22,909 nucleotides of DNA from RGIG7213 sp045544195 (GCA_045544195.1 JAZPYO010000027.1:1-22909), one strand, 5' to 3'; positions 1 to 7,848 are shown, counted from the stretch's first letter. Translations and numbers: made by a program. The notes: generated by a model from the sequence alone, not told the origin.

Positions 1-195
1 ACTCGATAAGTTAAGCGTTAAAGAATATGAAGACCCTTTTAAGGGTAGCTAAGTAATACAAACGCCCTTTCAAGGGCGGCAAAAGAGGCAAAGGCAATAG
101 GCTTGAGTATACGAAAGACAGCGGCTTGGGCCGCTGGCCGGTAGTATTGGGCTTTTAGCCCTTGTGCATACCACCCGTTTGACGGGTGGTTATGA
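1..195. repeat. hairpin-rich intergenic repeat (five stem-loops)
   Basis: Five palindromes follow one another: stems at 33-38/41-46, 63-69/72-78, 120-125/130-135, 149-153/157-161 and a perfect 9-bp stem at 170-178/182-190. No convincing protein is encoded. The last stem (accaccc...gggtggt) resembles terminal hairpins of IS200/IS605-type elements, so this could be a transposon-end remnant, or a structured RNA or terminator for a gene left of the window. It lies directly upstream of the promoter of the CARF nuclease gene. The linkers differ from the two array families further right. Confidence 0.55.
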
Positions 196-227
196 TTTAT
201 TTTATCACGGTAAATTTTCATCATTTA

Positions 228-256
228 TTGACACTCTTTGATTTATGTGGTATAAT
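228..256 (+). promoter_or_regulatory. consensus sigma-A promoter of the CARF nuclease gene
   Basis: TTGACA at 228-233, a 17-bp spacer and TATAAT at 251-256, with an extended -10 (TGG before TATAAT). Both hexamers are perfect consensus. The predicted transcript starts near 263 and gives a short leader before the ATG at 288. A perfect promoter implies substantial constitutive expression. Confidence 0.85.
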
Positions 257-287
257 GCAGATGCAGGTTTTTATAAAGGTGAATAAT

Positions 288-1547
288 ATGACTCACATAG
301 AATTTTTTGATAACAATGATATAGAAAACGTATGCTCCTGTATTGCATCGAAGCCGATTCCTGACACGGTGTATCTGCTTTGCGCAAGCGAAAAGGAGGC
401 AAAGGTACACGCCGAAAGATACGAAAGACTGTTTGCACAAAAGGGGGCAAACACAAAATTCATACCGGAATCCGTCAATAGAAACGATCTTACGCAGATC
501 GTCAAAAAGATCGAGGAGCTGATTTCGGACAGCGATGATGATTTTGCCTTTGATCTTACAGGCGGTGACGATCTTTGTCTTGTTGCAGTCGGTATCATTG
601 CAGAGCGTTATAAAAGCAGAAAATTTCAGCTTCACAGATACAATATAGAAACCGGAAAAATGATAGATTGCGATGATGATAAGACGACGGAATACCATTC
701 GCCCGTAAAGCTCACCGTTGAAGAAAATATCTGTCTTTTCGGCGGTAAGGCGTCAAAAACGTCTGATGACGGACTTATTCACGATCAATGGAACTTTACA
801 AAAGAATTTCTGTCTGACATTGCAGTTATGTGGTCTATAATGAAAAAAAGCAGACCGACGGTCTGGAACTCGTTAAGCAATATCCTGCAATACGCCGCAA
901 AAAATTCACCTGCGGATGACCCGCTTGCAATAAAAAGCACGATGACTTATCTCGGAGGAATTGCGAGCTTTCAGAATAACAGATTGGACAAAAAAAAGAA
1001 AAATCTCATACAGGCGCTTTCTCAAAAAGGGTATATCACACAATACAAGTGCGATGAAAAGGAAAATGTCTTTTATATAAAATTCAGAGACGAGCAGATA
1101 AAACGCTGCATTATGAAATCCGGTCAGCTTATGGAGCTTAAGGTGTTTGCGGTCATGCGTTCTGTCAGAGAAAAAGACTCGTCAATGCTCTTTTATAACG
1201 ATGTCAAAACAAGTGTAGATATAGATTGGGACGGTAAGCTCCGAACGGAAAACGGCGATACCGAAAATGAAATAGACGTTATGGCAATGCACGGTATAGT
1301 TCCCGTATTCGTATCATGTAAAAACGGAAACGTTGATAAGCATGAGGTGTACAAGCTCAATGCGGTCGCTGAACGCTTTGGTGAAAAATACGCCAAAAAG
1401 GTTCTTATAACGAATGCGAAAGCGGAAGACATACACTCAACTGTCATCAGAGCAAAGGATATGGGTATACGCGTTATTTGCGAGTTTTATAAAATGGACG
1501 ATAAGGCTATGGCACAATGCGTAAAGGAATTTATCCGTAAGGGCTGA
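288..1547 (+). CDS. DUF1887 / Card1-like CARF-domain PD-(D/E)xK nuclease
   Basis: A 419-residue protein. The N-terminal third looks like a CARF (Rossmann-like) ligand domain with a DLTGG motif at 89-93, where the family usually carries TGGT/K. A middle winged-helix-like region leads to a C-terminal PD-(D/E)xK nuclease fold: E283 in a helix (MELK), D330 in NEIDV, and K345 in FVSCK. Related Card1/Can2 proteins are activated by cyclic tetra-adenylate made by type III CRISPR Cas10 and cut DNA and RNA; that activity is inferred here. The acidic residue expected two positions before the catalytic Lys is Ser343, which may be a subfamily variant. The start was set at ATG 288 because AAGGTG lies 7 nt upstream and the promoter overlaps the longer reading frame beginning at 186. 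The gene is monocistronic with its own terminator; no cas gene lies within the window. Confidence 0.85.
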   Translation: MTHIEFFDNNDIENVCSCIASKPIPDTVYLLCASEKEAKVHAERYERLFAQKGANTKFIPESVNRNDLTQIVKKIEELISDSDDDFAFDLTGGDDLCLVAVGIIAERYKSRKFQLHRYNIETGKMIDCDDDKTTEYHSPVKLTVEENICLFGGKASKTSDDGLIHDQWNFTKEFLSDIAVMWSIMKKSRPTVWNSLSNILQYAAKNSPADDPLAIKSTMTYLGGIASFQNNRLDKKKKNLIQALSQKGYITQYKCDEKENVFYIKFRDEQIKRCIMKSGQLMELKVFAVMRSVREKDSSMLFYNDVKTSVDIDWDGKLRTENGDTENEIDVMAMHGIVPVFVSCKNGNVDKHEVYKLNAVAERFGEKYAKKVLITNAKAEDIHSTVIRAKDMGIRVICEFYKMDDKAMAQCVKEFIRKG

Positions 1548-1556
1548 CAGAAGCAG

Positions 1557-1584
1557 AAAACGGCGGGATCCCCGCCGTTTTCTT
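1557..1584. terminator. bidirectional intrinsic terminator
   Basis: A 7-bp GC stem (cggcggg 1561-1567, cccgccg 1571-1577) is flanked by A-run and T-run, extending the stem on both sides. It sits between the convergent CARF nuclease and asparaginase genes and can end both transcripts. Confidence 0.85.
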
Positions 1585-1587
1585 TTA

Positions 1588-2583
1588 TTATGTCGGTAAA
1601 AATTCCTGTGCGATAGCAGAGCTTACAAAGCGGCAGATGCTTTCGTTTCGGCTTATTGCCGCCCAGCATTTCATGTATGCGGCAGGTAGTGAGCAGAAGG
1701 GAAGCGGCGTTATGCCAAGCTCATCGAAAGCTTTAGTGCTTACATATCCTGCTGATGAATAAATGCTCGATGCAAAAACAGGAATGTTTTTTTCCTTTGC
1801 CGATCTGCAGAATGATATCAAAGCATCTGATGATGTGTTAAGAGTACCCGAATGATACGGATAGAATATAACAGCACCGTAATCGGAAAGACGGTAGCTG
1901 TAGCTGTCGGCAGGATGGCTGTGAATGAGCAAAATACGCGAAGCAGGCGTATACTTAAATGCACCGAGTCCGTATGTCTGCTCGCTTGTTACATAGCATT
2001 TGTTCAATACTGTATCTTGTGTTTCAGGATCGCAAAATGCAAATGCCTCACCGTCAATGCTGTATAGCTCAGAGGAGCATTCCCCATGCGAAAGCACTCT
2101 TGTCGCTGTATGGATGCATACCCTTTTATCGAGCGTGTTTTTATAGCTTACAAAAACTCCGCATTGATTTTTTCTTATAAACGATACAGCGCCTGCAAAA
2201 TTCACAACACCGTTTGTGCTTTTGTCGTTTAACGGACTTGCGGCAGATACCAGGACTATCGGTACAGGGCATTTATTGAATGAATAAGCAAGAGCAGCGG
2301 CAGTATACTGAAGCGTGTCCGTGCCGTGTGTTATAATTATTCCGTCATAGCCATTTGAAATATTTGCTTCAACAGCGCTTAAAAGCATATTAAGCTCACT
2401 TGATGAAAGCTGCTCGCTCAGGACAGAATAAGGGCTTAGCGTGTCAAATTCCTCATCACCGTGCGAAAATTGTTCTTTATACATTTTTAAAAGAGTGTAT
2501 TTGGCATCGCTTTCAAGATCACGCCAGCCATCCTTTTCAACGCATCCTATAGTGCCGCCTGTGAATATTACAAGAATTTTCAT
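1588..2583 (-). CDS. L-asparaginase family protein (amidohydrolase)
   Basis: A 331-residue protein, the usual length for the family, which hydrolyses L-asparagine to aspartate and ammonia. The N-terminal motif TGGTIG (8-13) carries the first catalytic Thr (T11), and ITHGTDT (84-90) carries the second Thr-Asp pair. No signal peptide is seen, so a cytoplasmic type I-like enzyme is likely. In the stretch where the family normally has a conserved Lys after two Thr, the sequence reads HTATRVL, suggesting Arg in that place; this needs an alignment. GGGAGTG lies 8 nt before the ATG. It follows the MATE gene by 18 bp in the same direction, so the two are probably one transcript. No link between exporter and asparaginase activity is evident. 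Confidence 0.88.
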   Translation of the reverse strand: MKILVIFTGGTIGCVEKDGWRDLESDAKYTLLKMYKEQFSHGDEEFDTLSPYSVLSEQLSSSELNMLLSAVEANISNGYDGIIITHGTDTLQYTAAALAYSFNKCPVPIVLVSAASPLNDKSTNGVVNFAGAVSFIRKNQCGVFVSYKNTLDKRVCIHTATRVLSHGECSSELYSIDGEAFAFCDPETQDTVLNKCYVTSEQTYGLGAFKYTPASRILLIHSHPADSYSYRLSDYGAVIFYPYHSGTLNTSSDALISFCRSAKEKNIPVFASSIYSSAGYVSTKAFDELGITPLPFCSLPAAYMKCWAAISRNESICRFVSSAIAQEFLPT

Positions 2584-2601
2584 AAGATCACTCCCAATTG
2601 C

Positions 2602-3984
2602 TTAATCTGAAATAATATTTTTGATCCAGAAGCCGTTTTTGACAAGAATTATTCCCAAAGCTGCCTTTACAACCGATATAGCTTGGATGATAGCGAATAT
2701 CGTCAAAAAGGGAATTGCGGTAAAATGGCTTAAGATATATGCAAGCAATACGTTTACAAGCCACATAAAGCCGTTGTCAAATATGAATGTTACGAGCATT
2801 TTTCCGCCCGAACGCATAGTAAAATAAGATGCGTGTGTAAGCGCCTCAAACGGCATTACAAGAGATGTTATCTGCATAAGGCTTGTTGCAAGATCACGTA
2901 TCTGATCGTCAGTATTGTATGCTAACGGGATAAACTCTGCGCATATTGCATACACAATGGCGATGACCGTTGCAACGGAAAACGAAAATGCTATGAGCTT
3001 GTACGCAGTGCTTTTCGCGTTTTTTAAATCGTCCGAGCCGAGCATCTGTCCTAAAATAATACCTATCGCCGCGCCGGTCGCCATATACGCTATTGAAAAT
3101 ACGTTCCAGAACGTCTGAGAAATGTTACATGCGGCAACGGCATCAAGTCCGCGTTGGGAATAGCATTGATTGATGACTGCAAGACCGGATGCCCAAAGAG
3201 TTTCGTTGAGCATAAGCGGAAGCCCCTTTGCGAGCAACTGTCGGATGAGCCTTCTCGGTATACGGAAGCTCTTGTATAAGCCCTTTAAAAAAGGATATTT
3301 TTTTGTCTGTATATGAGATGCTGCGGCAACTATCGCAATTTCCGCAAAGCGTGATATAACCGTCGCTATGGCAGCGCCCGCAACACCCATTTCACGAAAA
3401 CCGAATTTTCCGAATATGAGCAGATAGTTGAATACAAGGTTTACAATAACGGCGCATATGCCCGAGATCATAGGCAGGCTTGGCTTTCCGCCCTCTCTTA
3501 ATGTACTGCTGTAGCATTGTACCGCTGTAAAGGGAACAAGACCGATAAGCATTATTCTCATATATGTCAATGCATGCTCCGCAGTCGCCGCTCTGTCGGT
3601 AATGCCCTCGTCGCCCTTCATATAAAGATCTATGAGCCATTCGCCGCAAAATGTGAAAAGAAGTATTCCGATCACTGTTATCAGTCCGCAAAAAAGCAGC
3701 TTGAATCTGAATGTGTGGCGAACACCCTGCTCGTCATTGCTGCCAAAAAATTGAGCGCCGAATATACCGGCGCCCGAAACTGCGCCGAAAACACATAGGT
3801 TGAACACGAAAAATAATTGGTTTGAAATGGCAACGCCTGTCATCTGCGGCGTTCCAACCGCACCTATCATAATGTTGTCAAGCATATTGACGAAATTTGT
3901 GATGCCGTTTTGTATCATTATCGGTATCATCAGAGTCAAAAGCCGCTTATAAAAGGCTTTATCACCGATCAATGCTTTAATCAT
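2602..3984 (-). CDS. MATE-family multidrug/sodium antiporter
   Basis: A 460-residue integral membrane protein with about 12 hydrophobic segments. The N-terminus (MIPIMIQNGITNFVNMLDN, then IMIGAVG) and the later SGAGIFGAQFFG segment match the two-fold MATE repeat. Family members export cationic drugs or metabolites using a Na+ or H+ gradient; the substrate cannot be read from sequence. It is the first gene of a two-gene minus-strand operon with asparaginase downstream and has a perfect consensus promoter just upstream. The start ATG at 3984 is preceded closely by GGTGAGGG. Confidence 0.9.
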   Translation of the reverse strand: MIKALIGDKAFYKRLLTLMIPIMIQNGITNFVNMLDNIMIGAVGTPQMTGVAISNQLFFVFNLCVFGAVSGAGIFGAQFFGSNDEQGVRHTFRFKLLFCGLITVIGILLFTFCGEWLIDLYMKGDEGITDRAATAEHALTYMRIMLIGLVPFTAVQCYSSTLREGGKPSLPMISGICAVIVNLVFNYLLIFGKFGFREMGVAGAAIATVISRFAEIAIVAAASHIQTKKYPFLKGLYKSFRIPRRLIRQLLAKGLPLMLNETLWASGLAVINQCYSQRGLDAVAACNISQTFWNVFSIAYMATGAAIGIILGQMLGSDDLKNAKSTAYKLIAFSFSVATVIAIVYAICAEFIPLAYNTDDQIRDLATSLMQITSLVMPFEALTHASYFTMRSGGKMLVTFIFDNGFMWLVNVLLAYILSHFTAIPFLTIFAIIQAISVVKAALGIILVKNGFWIKNIISD

Positions 3985-4017
3985 ACCCTCACCGTATCCT
4001 TTGATATTATCCGTACG

Positions 4018-4046
4018 ATTATATCACAGACGCGTTTTATTGTCAA
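4018..4046 (-). promoter_or_regulatory. consensus promoter of the MATE-asparaginase operon
   Basis: On the minus strand: TTGACA (complement of 4041-4046), 17 bp, TATAAT (complement of 4018-4023), with TGA giving an extended -10. It lies back to back with the promoter of the small protein gene. Confidence 0.85.
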
Positions 4047-4104
4047 TTAAAATATATCATATCGTTTGCAAAAATAAAATTTTTTTTAAGTTAATATCTT
4101 TCTG

Positions 4105-4133
4105 TTGCAAATTGCCTTTATTCGTGATATAAT
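4105..4133 (+). promoter_or_regulatory. promoter of the 75-residue protein gene
   Basis: TTGCAA at 4105-4110, 17-bp spacer, TATAAT at 4128-4133 preceded by TGA (extended -10). The transcript would start near 4140, about 20 nt before the ATG. Confidence 0.75.
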
Positions 4134-4161
4134 GCTTAAAAAATGAAAGGAAATTATTATT

Positions 4162-4389
4162 ATGGATATCAAAGCAAAGATCGAGGAATTAGTAGAAAAG
4201 ATTAAAAGTGACGATAAAATAGCGGAAAAGTTTCAGAGTGACCCTGTGGCAACAGTTGAGGAGCTTGCAGGCGTGGATCTTCCCAACGATCAGGTCGAAA
4301 AGGTCATTGACGGTATAAAGGCAAAGATCTCGCTTGACTCTGTTTCCGATAAGCTCGGCGGTCTTGGCGGACTTTTCGGCAAGAAATGA
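4162..4389 (+). CDS. small acidic helical protein with Gly-rich tail
   Basis: 75 residues, with a ribosome site AAAGGAAA 10 nt before the ATG. The first 55 residues are charged and strongly helix-forming (KIEELVEKIKSDDKIAEKF), with a DLPNDQVEKVIDGIKAKI segment. The C-terminus is short, glycine-rich and basic (KLGGLGGLFGKK). Similar small proteins seem common in Clostridia; the layout recalls Nif11/NHLP-type leader sequences ending in a double-glycine stretch, but no modification enzyme or peptide exporter lies next to it. No function is assigned. It is monocistronic, with its own good promoter and a strong terminator, so it is probably well expressed. Confidence 0.8.
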   Translation: MDIKAKIEELVEKIKSDDKIAEKFQSDPVATVEELAGVDLPNDQVEKVIDGIKAKISLDSVSDKLGGLGGLFGKK

Positions 4390-4406
4390 TCAGCTTTTTG
4401 ATATAT

Positions 4407-4443
4407 AAAAAGCGTAAGGAACAAAAGCTCCTTACGCTTTTTT
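4407..4443. terminator. bidirectional intrinsic terminator
   Basis: A 10-bp perfect stem (4411-4420 with 4429-4438), 8-nt loop, A-run before and T-run after. It lies between the convergent small-protein and alpha/beta hydrolase genes. Confidence 0.9.
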
Positions 4444-4449
4444 GTGTAT

Positions 4450-5205
4450 TTACTGCTCATTTAAAAAATTCTCAACTGTTCGTATCCATTCTTCAGGGCG
4501 GTATATTGCCTTATAGCAATGGGGATCATTCTTGAAGCAAACGACATCTGTATTTTTGCAGTGCTTTTTTAAAAGGCGTGCAGACCGCTTTGAAAGGATT
4601 TCATTTCCTTTTGTTCCGTGGATAAACAATATCCTTGTATTTTCGATGTTTATATCAAATTTATCTTCAGTAAATGATGAATGTACGATATTTTTAATCG
4701 AGCTGTCTGTCATAAGATCTGCAATTTTAAGATATTCCTCAAGATACTTTTCCGGTAGAAAATATTTCTTGAAATTCTCGATGACCCTTGCATCTCTTTT
4801 TTTCGAGCTGTGTATGATGCTTGTGTAATTTTTCGTCATTATTCCGACGGCAATTGACGGACATTTTATAAGCGGAGCCCCGTCGAGAACGAGAGAGCGG
4901 ATCTTCAGCCTTTCGCTTTTGAATATGTTGTAAGCGATCTTTCCGCCGAGTGATATGCCGCACATAACATCTATTTCGTCAATGCTGCGCTGATCAAAAT
5001 AGCATATGATCTCATCACACTCAGAACTTACGGATATATATTCACTTGCCTGTTCTGCTGTATGCGCACTGAGAGCGATTGCGTATATATCGTATCTGTC
5101 CTTGAATGCATTAATTTGCGGCAGCCATATCTGCCACGGAGTAAGAACGCCGTGGATCAAAACCATTACAGGCTTTTTGCCATCGGCAAAGGTGTGAACG
5201 ATCAA
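4450..5205 (-). CDS. alpha/beta-hydrolase fold protein
   Basis: 251 residues. An oxyanion-loop HG pair (18-19) follows the strand VMVLI, the nucleophile elbow is GISLG with Ser85, and a late His (H229, NDPHC) completes a typical serine hydrolase triad with an acid near LFIHGTKGNE. Substrate unknown; esterase, thioesterase or lipase-like activity is possible. There is no signal peptide, so it is cytoplasmic. The start codon is TTG at 5205, supported by AAAGGGGG 7 nt upstream. It follows the ICMT-like methyltransferase by 55 bp on the same strand, and the pair is probably co-transcribed. Confidence 0.85.
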   Translation of the reverse strand: MIVHTFADGKKPVMVLIHGVLTPWQIWLPQINAFKDRYDIYAIALSAHTAEQASEYISVSSECDEIICYFDQRSIDEIDVMCGISLGGKIAYNIFKSERLKIRSLVLDGAPLIKCPSIAVGIMTKNYTSIIHSSKKRDARVIENFKKYFLPEKYLEEYLKIADLMTDSSIKNIVHSSFTEDKFDINIENTRILFIHGTKGNEILSKRSARLLKKHCKNTDVVCFKNDPHCYKAIYRPEEWIRTVENFLNEQ

Positions 5206-5260
5206 GCTGTGTCCCCCTTTTAAAAACTAAGTATTTGTACTGCAAGATGCGTGAATACAG

Positions 5261-5848
5261 TTATTTTTTTGATCTTCTGCCGATATATCTGTTTACAGTC
5301 CTTTTGTAATTGAGGTATTCCTCCCCAAAGGATAAAAGCAAAAATTCTTCTTCTACGTTTACTATCTGCAAATGAAATATAAAAGCACCGAGAAACGACA
5401 GTATCCACAGTATAGGATTGAAAAACATCAGTAAAATGCCGATATAAACAAGGTCAAAGCCCAAAAATGCAGGATTTCTGCTGAATGCGTAAATACCCGT
5501 TGTCACAAGGGCGGTTTTTTCGTTTTTACTTACGCCTGCACGCCAGCTGTCAGCCATTTGTAATATGGAAAGAATGAATACGCAAGTGCCGATAAGTGCC
5601 AAAGCAAAGCCGATGTATCGTACGTAATGCGGAAAGAAAGACGCCTTCAATACAATGCTTATTATCTGTCCTATCGGAATTATTATCGCTATTATCTTCA
5701 TTGATATTTCAATGATTTTTTCTATGCCGTGCTTACCTTTACCGATCTGATCGGTAATTATGCCTTTTCTTCTTTGCGAGAGCATTTTTATAAAATAAGC
5801 GCCGTAAAAAAACGAAAGAACGGCAAACGCCATTATCTGAAAATGCAT
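5261..5848 (-). CDS. ICMT/PEMT-like integral membrane methyltransferase
   Basis: 195 residues with about four or five membrane segments. The C-terminal half carries the isoprenylcysteine carboxyl methyltransferase / phospholipid methyltransferase signature: TGIYAFSRNPAFLGF, then a paired-glutamate segment (VEEEF) and FGEEYLNYKRTVNRYI, which form the SAM and substrate site in this family. Bacterial members methylate lipids or small molecules; the substrate here is unknown. It has its own promoter upstream and the alpha/beta hydrolase downstream, suggesting a small lipid or ester-modification unit, though this is inference. Confidence 0.85.
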   Translation of the reverse strand: MHFQIMAFAVLSFFYGAYFIKMLSQRRKGIITDQIGKGKHGIEKIIEISMKIIAIIIPIGQIISIVLKASFFPHYVRYIGFALALIGTCVFILSILQMADSWRAGVSKNEKTALVTTGIYAFSRNPAFLGFDLVYIGILLMFFNPILWILSFLGAFIFHLQIVNVEEEFLLLSFGEEYLNYKRTVNRYIGRRSKK

Positions 5849-5889
5849 TATAGCTTTTTTCTCCTTGAGATGATATCCATTTGCTTTTT

Positions 5890-5918
5890 ATCGTATCATA
5901 AAGATGTGAACTTTTCAA
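5890..5918 (-). promoter_or_regulatory. promoter of the methyltransferase-hydrolase unit
   Basis: On the minus strand: TTGAAA (complement of 5913-5918), 17 bp, TACGAT (complement of 5890-5895). AAGGAGA near 5860 provides the ribosome site for the gene starting at 5848. Confidence 0.6.
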
Positions 5919-5966
5919 TCGTTTTGTATTTGAAGTTCAACAAAGGCTAAAACGGCTGATTGCTTA

Positions 5967-5995
5967 TTGATTTTTTAAAAGCTTTATGGTATAAT
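5967..5995 (+). promoter_or_regulatory. promoter of the NlpC/P60-like lipoprotein gene
   Basis: TTGATT at 5967-5972, 17-bp spacer, TATAAT at 5990-5995 preceded by TGG (extended -10). AGGAG at 6017-6021 lies 6 nt before the ATG. Confidence 0.8.
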
Positions 5996-6027
5996 CATTT
6001 TAAGAAAAATGGAAGCAGGAGTTTCAT

Positions 6028-6942
6028 ATGAAAAAGCTATTTGTTTTCGCACTTATTTGCACGATGCTGTTTGTATCTTGTAATTCCGAACCGAAAAAAA
6101 ACGCAGGCGATGACCAAACCGCACAGACTTCTTATAGTACTGTTGCGGACACAGCTACAGAAAAGCCTGATGAAACGGAGGAAAAAATGTATTTTGTACG
6201 TACGTATAGGGAAGCGGAAGAGGAAGATCTGAGGCTTGAAGCTTTTGAATACGACGATCTTGAAAAGGCACGCGAATACGTTAACGATCCCAAAATTGCC
6301 GCTTTAGGCTACGCTGTTTACGATGAGGACGGGAATTTTATATACGGTAAATATAATGAGTTCGTTACGAAGCTCCTCGGCGAAGCAAAGCACGTTGCGG
6401 ATTTTATGAAGAGGGAAAAATACGAATACGGCGACGCTAAAAACAATCCCGGTGTTACATATGAGCTGTTTTTGGCAGGACGCGATCTTCGTGAAAAGAC
6501 TGTTTCGTGTGACAGATTTGTTGGATGGGCTCTTTATAATATCGGATATAAGGATCAGCCGAAAAACTCAGGGCTTTTTGTTTGGAACAACGGAAGCGAC
6601 CACGATCTCGGTACATATCTTGAAAAGAAGGGATATAAGAAAATAGTAAACGCAAGAAGTCTTCAGGCGGGAGATATAGTATTCGTAAATCCCGCAAAGT
6701 CCTCATCGGGAAAAACGTATCCCGCGCACGTGTTTTTGTGTGCCGGAAAGTCTGAAACGGAGGGAATGTATTACCGTTACGATGCGGGAAGTCAGAACCG
6801 CATCAGATGTGAAAACGTCTCCGGATTCGGTGCTGATTACAGTGCGTATAATAAAAGCGGTCAGCCCTTCAAGGAGCCGATAAGTAACTTTATGTTTGCT
6901 TACAGATACGTAGAAAACGAATCTCAAACACCAAACGGTTAA
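6028..6942 (+). CDS. lipoprotein with NlpC/P60-like (CHAP-type) domain
   Basis: 304 residues. A lipoprotein signal peptide ends at the lipobox LFVSC (Cys18), followed by an acidic, Ser/Thr-rich linker to about residue 52. The C-terminal half has the order expected of an NlpC/P60 or CHAP cysteine peptidase/amidase: VSCDRFVGWAL with Cys161 at a helix start, then AGDIVFV (214-220) and PAHVFLCAG with His234 on the next strand. Such enzymes cleave peptidoglycan stem peptides at the cell surface. Its overall sequence is divergent and the third catalytic residue is unclear, so activity is unproven. Monocistronic, between a divergent methyltransferase gene and a repeat-containing intergenic region. 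Confidence 0.75.
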   Translation: MKKLFVFALICTMLFVSCNSEPKKNAGDDQTAQTSYSTVADTATEKPDETEEKMYFVRTYREAEEEDLRLEAFEYDDLEKAREYVNDPKIAALGYAVYDEDGNFIYGKYNEFVTKLLGEAKHVADFMKREKYEYGDAKNNPGVTYELFLAGRDLREKTVSCDRFVGWALYNIGYKDQPKNSGLFVWNNGSDHDLGTYLEKKGYKKIVNARSLQAGDIVFVNPAKSSSGKTYPAHVFLCAGKSETEGMYYRYDAGSQNRIRCENVSGFGADYSAYNKSGQPFKEPISNFMFAYRYVENESQTPNG

Positions 6943-6967
6943 AGCTGATACGGCATAAAACCGTTTT
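6933..6967 (+). terminator. possible terminator overlapping the lipoprotein stop codon
   Basis: aaacggtt at 6933-6940 can pair with aaccgttt at 6959-6966 across an 18-nt loop, followed by T residues. The long loop and weak T-run make it tentative. Confidence 0.4.
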
Positions 6968-7069
6968 GCCAAAATTGCTCTTATAAAAATACCCAGCTTG
7001 CATATTTGACGCAAAGCGAGATTTTAACGTATCATTAAAATATTTATAGTTCTGGCTGATATGGTTATT

Positions 7070-7240
7070 AATGAAGCATAGACTTGTATATCATCAATTC
7101 CGTAGGAATTGCATATCATCGACACAAAGCCTTGTATATCATCAAATGATGCATCGCTACGCGATATGATATTTTTGTCTTCGCTACAAATGATGTTGCC
7201 CCACTGCGTTCCGCAATGATGCTATGTTTGCCTCAAATAA
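7070..7240. repeat. palindrome array, ATATCATC-linker family (degenerate copy)
   Basis: Short palindromes (for example aattccgtaggaatt and atcgctacgcgat) are separated by linkers of the form tATATCATCa on the left, with partial ATGAT-type complements on the right (7159-7225). It belongs to the same family as 8776-8995 but is more eroded. The gene-free stretch 6943-7340 holds only this array, a possible terminator and AT-rich sequence. Confidence 0.6.
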
Positions 7241-7340
7241 ATATGCAAAATACAATAGTTGAAACGATAATTTGTATCGCTATTACGATGAAATACAGAT
7301 AAAGATCAAATAAAAGAATATAACAAACCGAAATGACAAG

Positions 7341-7592
7341 CTAAAGAACTATGCCAAAAATTATATCCCACCAAGCCCATTGATCTTTTCGTTTATCAAA
7401 CAGTTGTAGAAACAAATAGGCGGTAAAAACGAAAGCAATACCGAGTGTCCAAAGTCGTATCTCGGGTAACAAAATAGCAAATACAATTAAGTTTATAACA
7501 AGGCAGGAGTTTGAAAGAATATGTAAAATCCGCTTTGATTTAAATTGCGGAGTGTTTTGAGGGGTAACCCAATAATTGTAATTCTTTTTCAT
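7341..7592 (-). CDS. small two-helix membrane protein, unknown function
   Basis: 83 residues. A polar N-terminal segment (KKNYNYWVTPQNTPQFKSK) is followed by two hydrophobic helices at about 24-42 and 46-61, then a charged turn (FDKRKDQWAW) and a short hydrophobic end. The start at ATG 7592 was chosen because AAAGGCGGTGG lies just upstream and a TATAAT box sits about 25 nt above it; the longer open frame to 7703 runs back into the palindrome array and is not credible. No family is recognised. It lies immediately downstream (minus strand) of an AGTGAAG palindrome array and promoter, the same arrangement as the other accessory genes here. Confidence 0.65.
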   Translation of the reverse strand: MKKNYNYWVTPQNTPQFKSKRILHILSNSCLVINLIVFAILLPEIRLWTLGIAFVFTAYLFLQLFDKRKDQWAWWDIIFGIVL

Positions 7593-7614
7593 AATTCCAC
7601 CGCCTTTTACTAAT

Positions 7615-7643
7615 ATTATACCACATTCTTGCAAATATTTTAA
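7615..7643 (-). promoter_or_regulatory. promoter of the small membrane protein gene
   Basis: On the minus strand, TATAAT (complement of 7615-7620) has an extended -10 (TGTGG). The 17-bp spacer closely matches those of the promoters at 15072 and 16130 (TATTTGCAAGAATGTGG). The -35 (TTAAAA) is poor. Confidence 0.6.
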
Positions 7644-7644
7644 T

Positions 7645-7848
7645 AGTGGAGTTGCGGCAAGCCGCAGTGAAGCTTGGACTTGCGCCCAAGTGAAGTATTG
7701 CACCGTTGGCGCAAAGTGAAGTTAAGTGTTCTGCATATCGTGCGGAGTTCGCTTGCGAACTCCATGGCACTACTTCACGCAGTAAGCGAAGCGTCTGCTC
7801 TTCACTTGCAAAGCATACTTCACGTTCCGCTTGCAGAACACTTAGTTC
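7645..7848. repeat. palindrome array, AGTGAAG-linker family (copy A)
   Basis: Small hairpins (tgcggcaagccgca; cttgg...ccaag; ttgca...gcgcaa; gagttcgcttgcgaactc) are separated by aGTGAAG linkers in the left half and CTTCAC linkers in the right half. The arms aagtgttctgc (near 7725) and gcagaacactt (7833-7843) close a large branched structure. The left half resembles copy C; the segment 7773-7805 is the reverse complement of a module in copies B and D. Confidence 0.8.

Noticed and set aside
186..287. Longer start for the CARF nuclease
   Set aside because: A perfect promoter lies within this stretch and ATG 288 has a well-placed ribosome site.
7593..7703. Longer start for the small membrane protein
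   Set aside because: Would run through the promoter and into the palindrome array; ATG 7592 has a good ribosome site.
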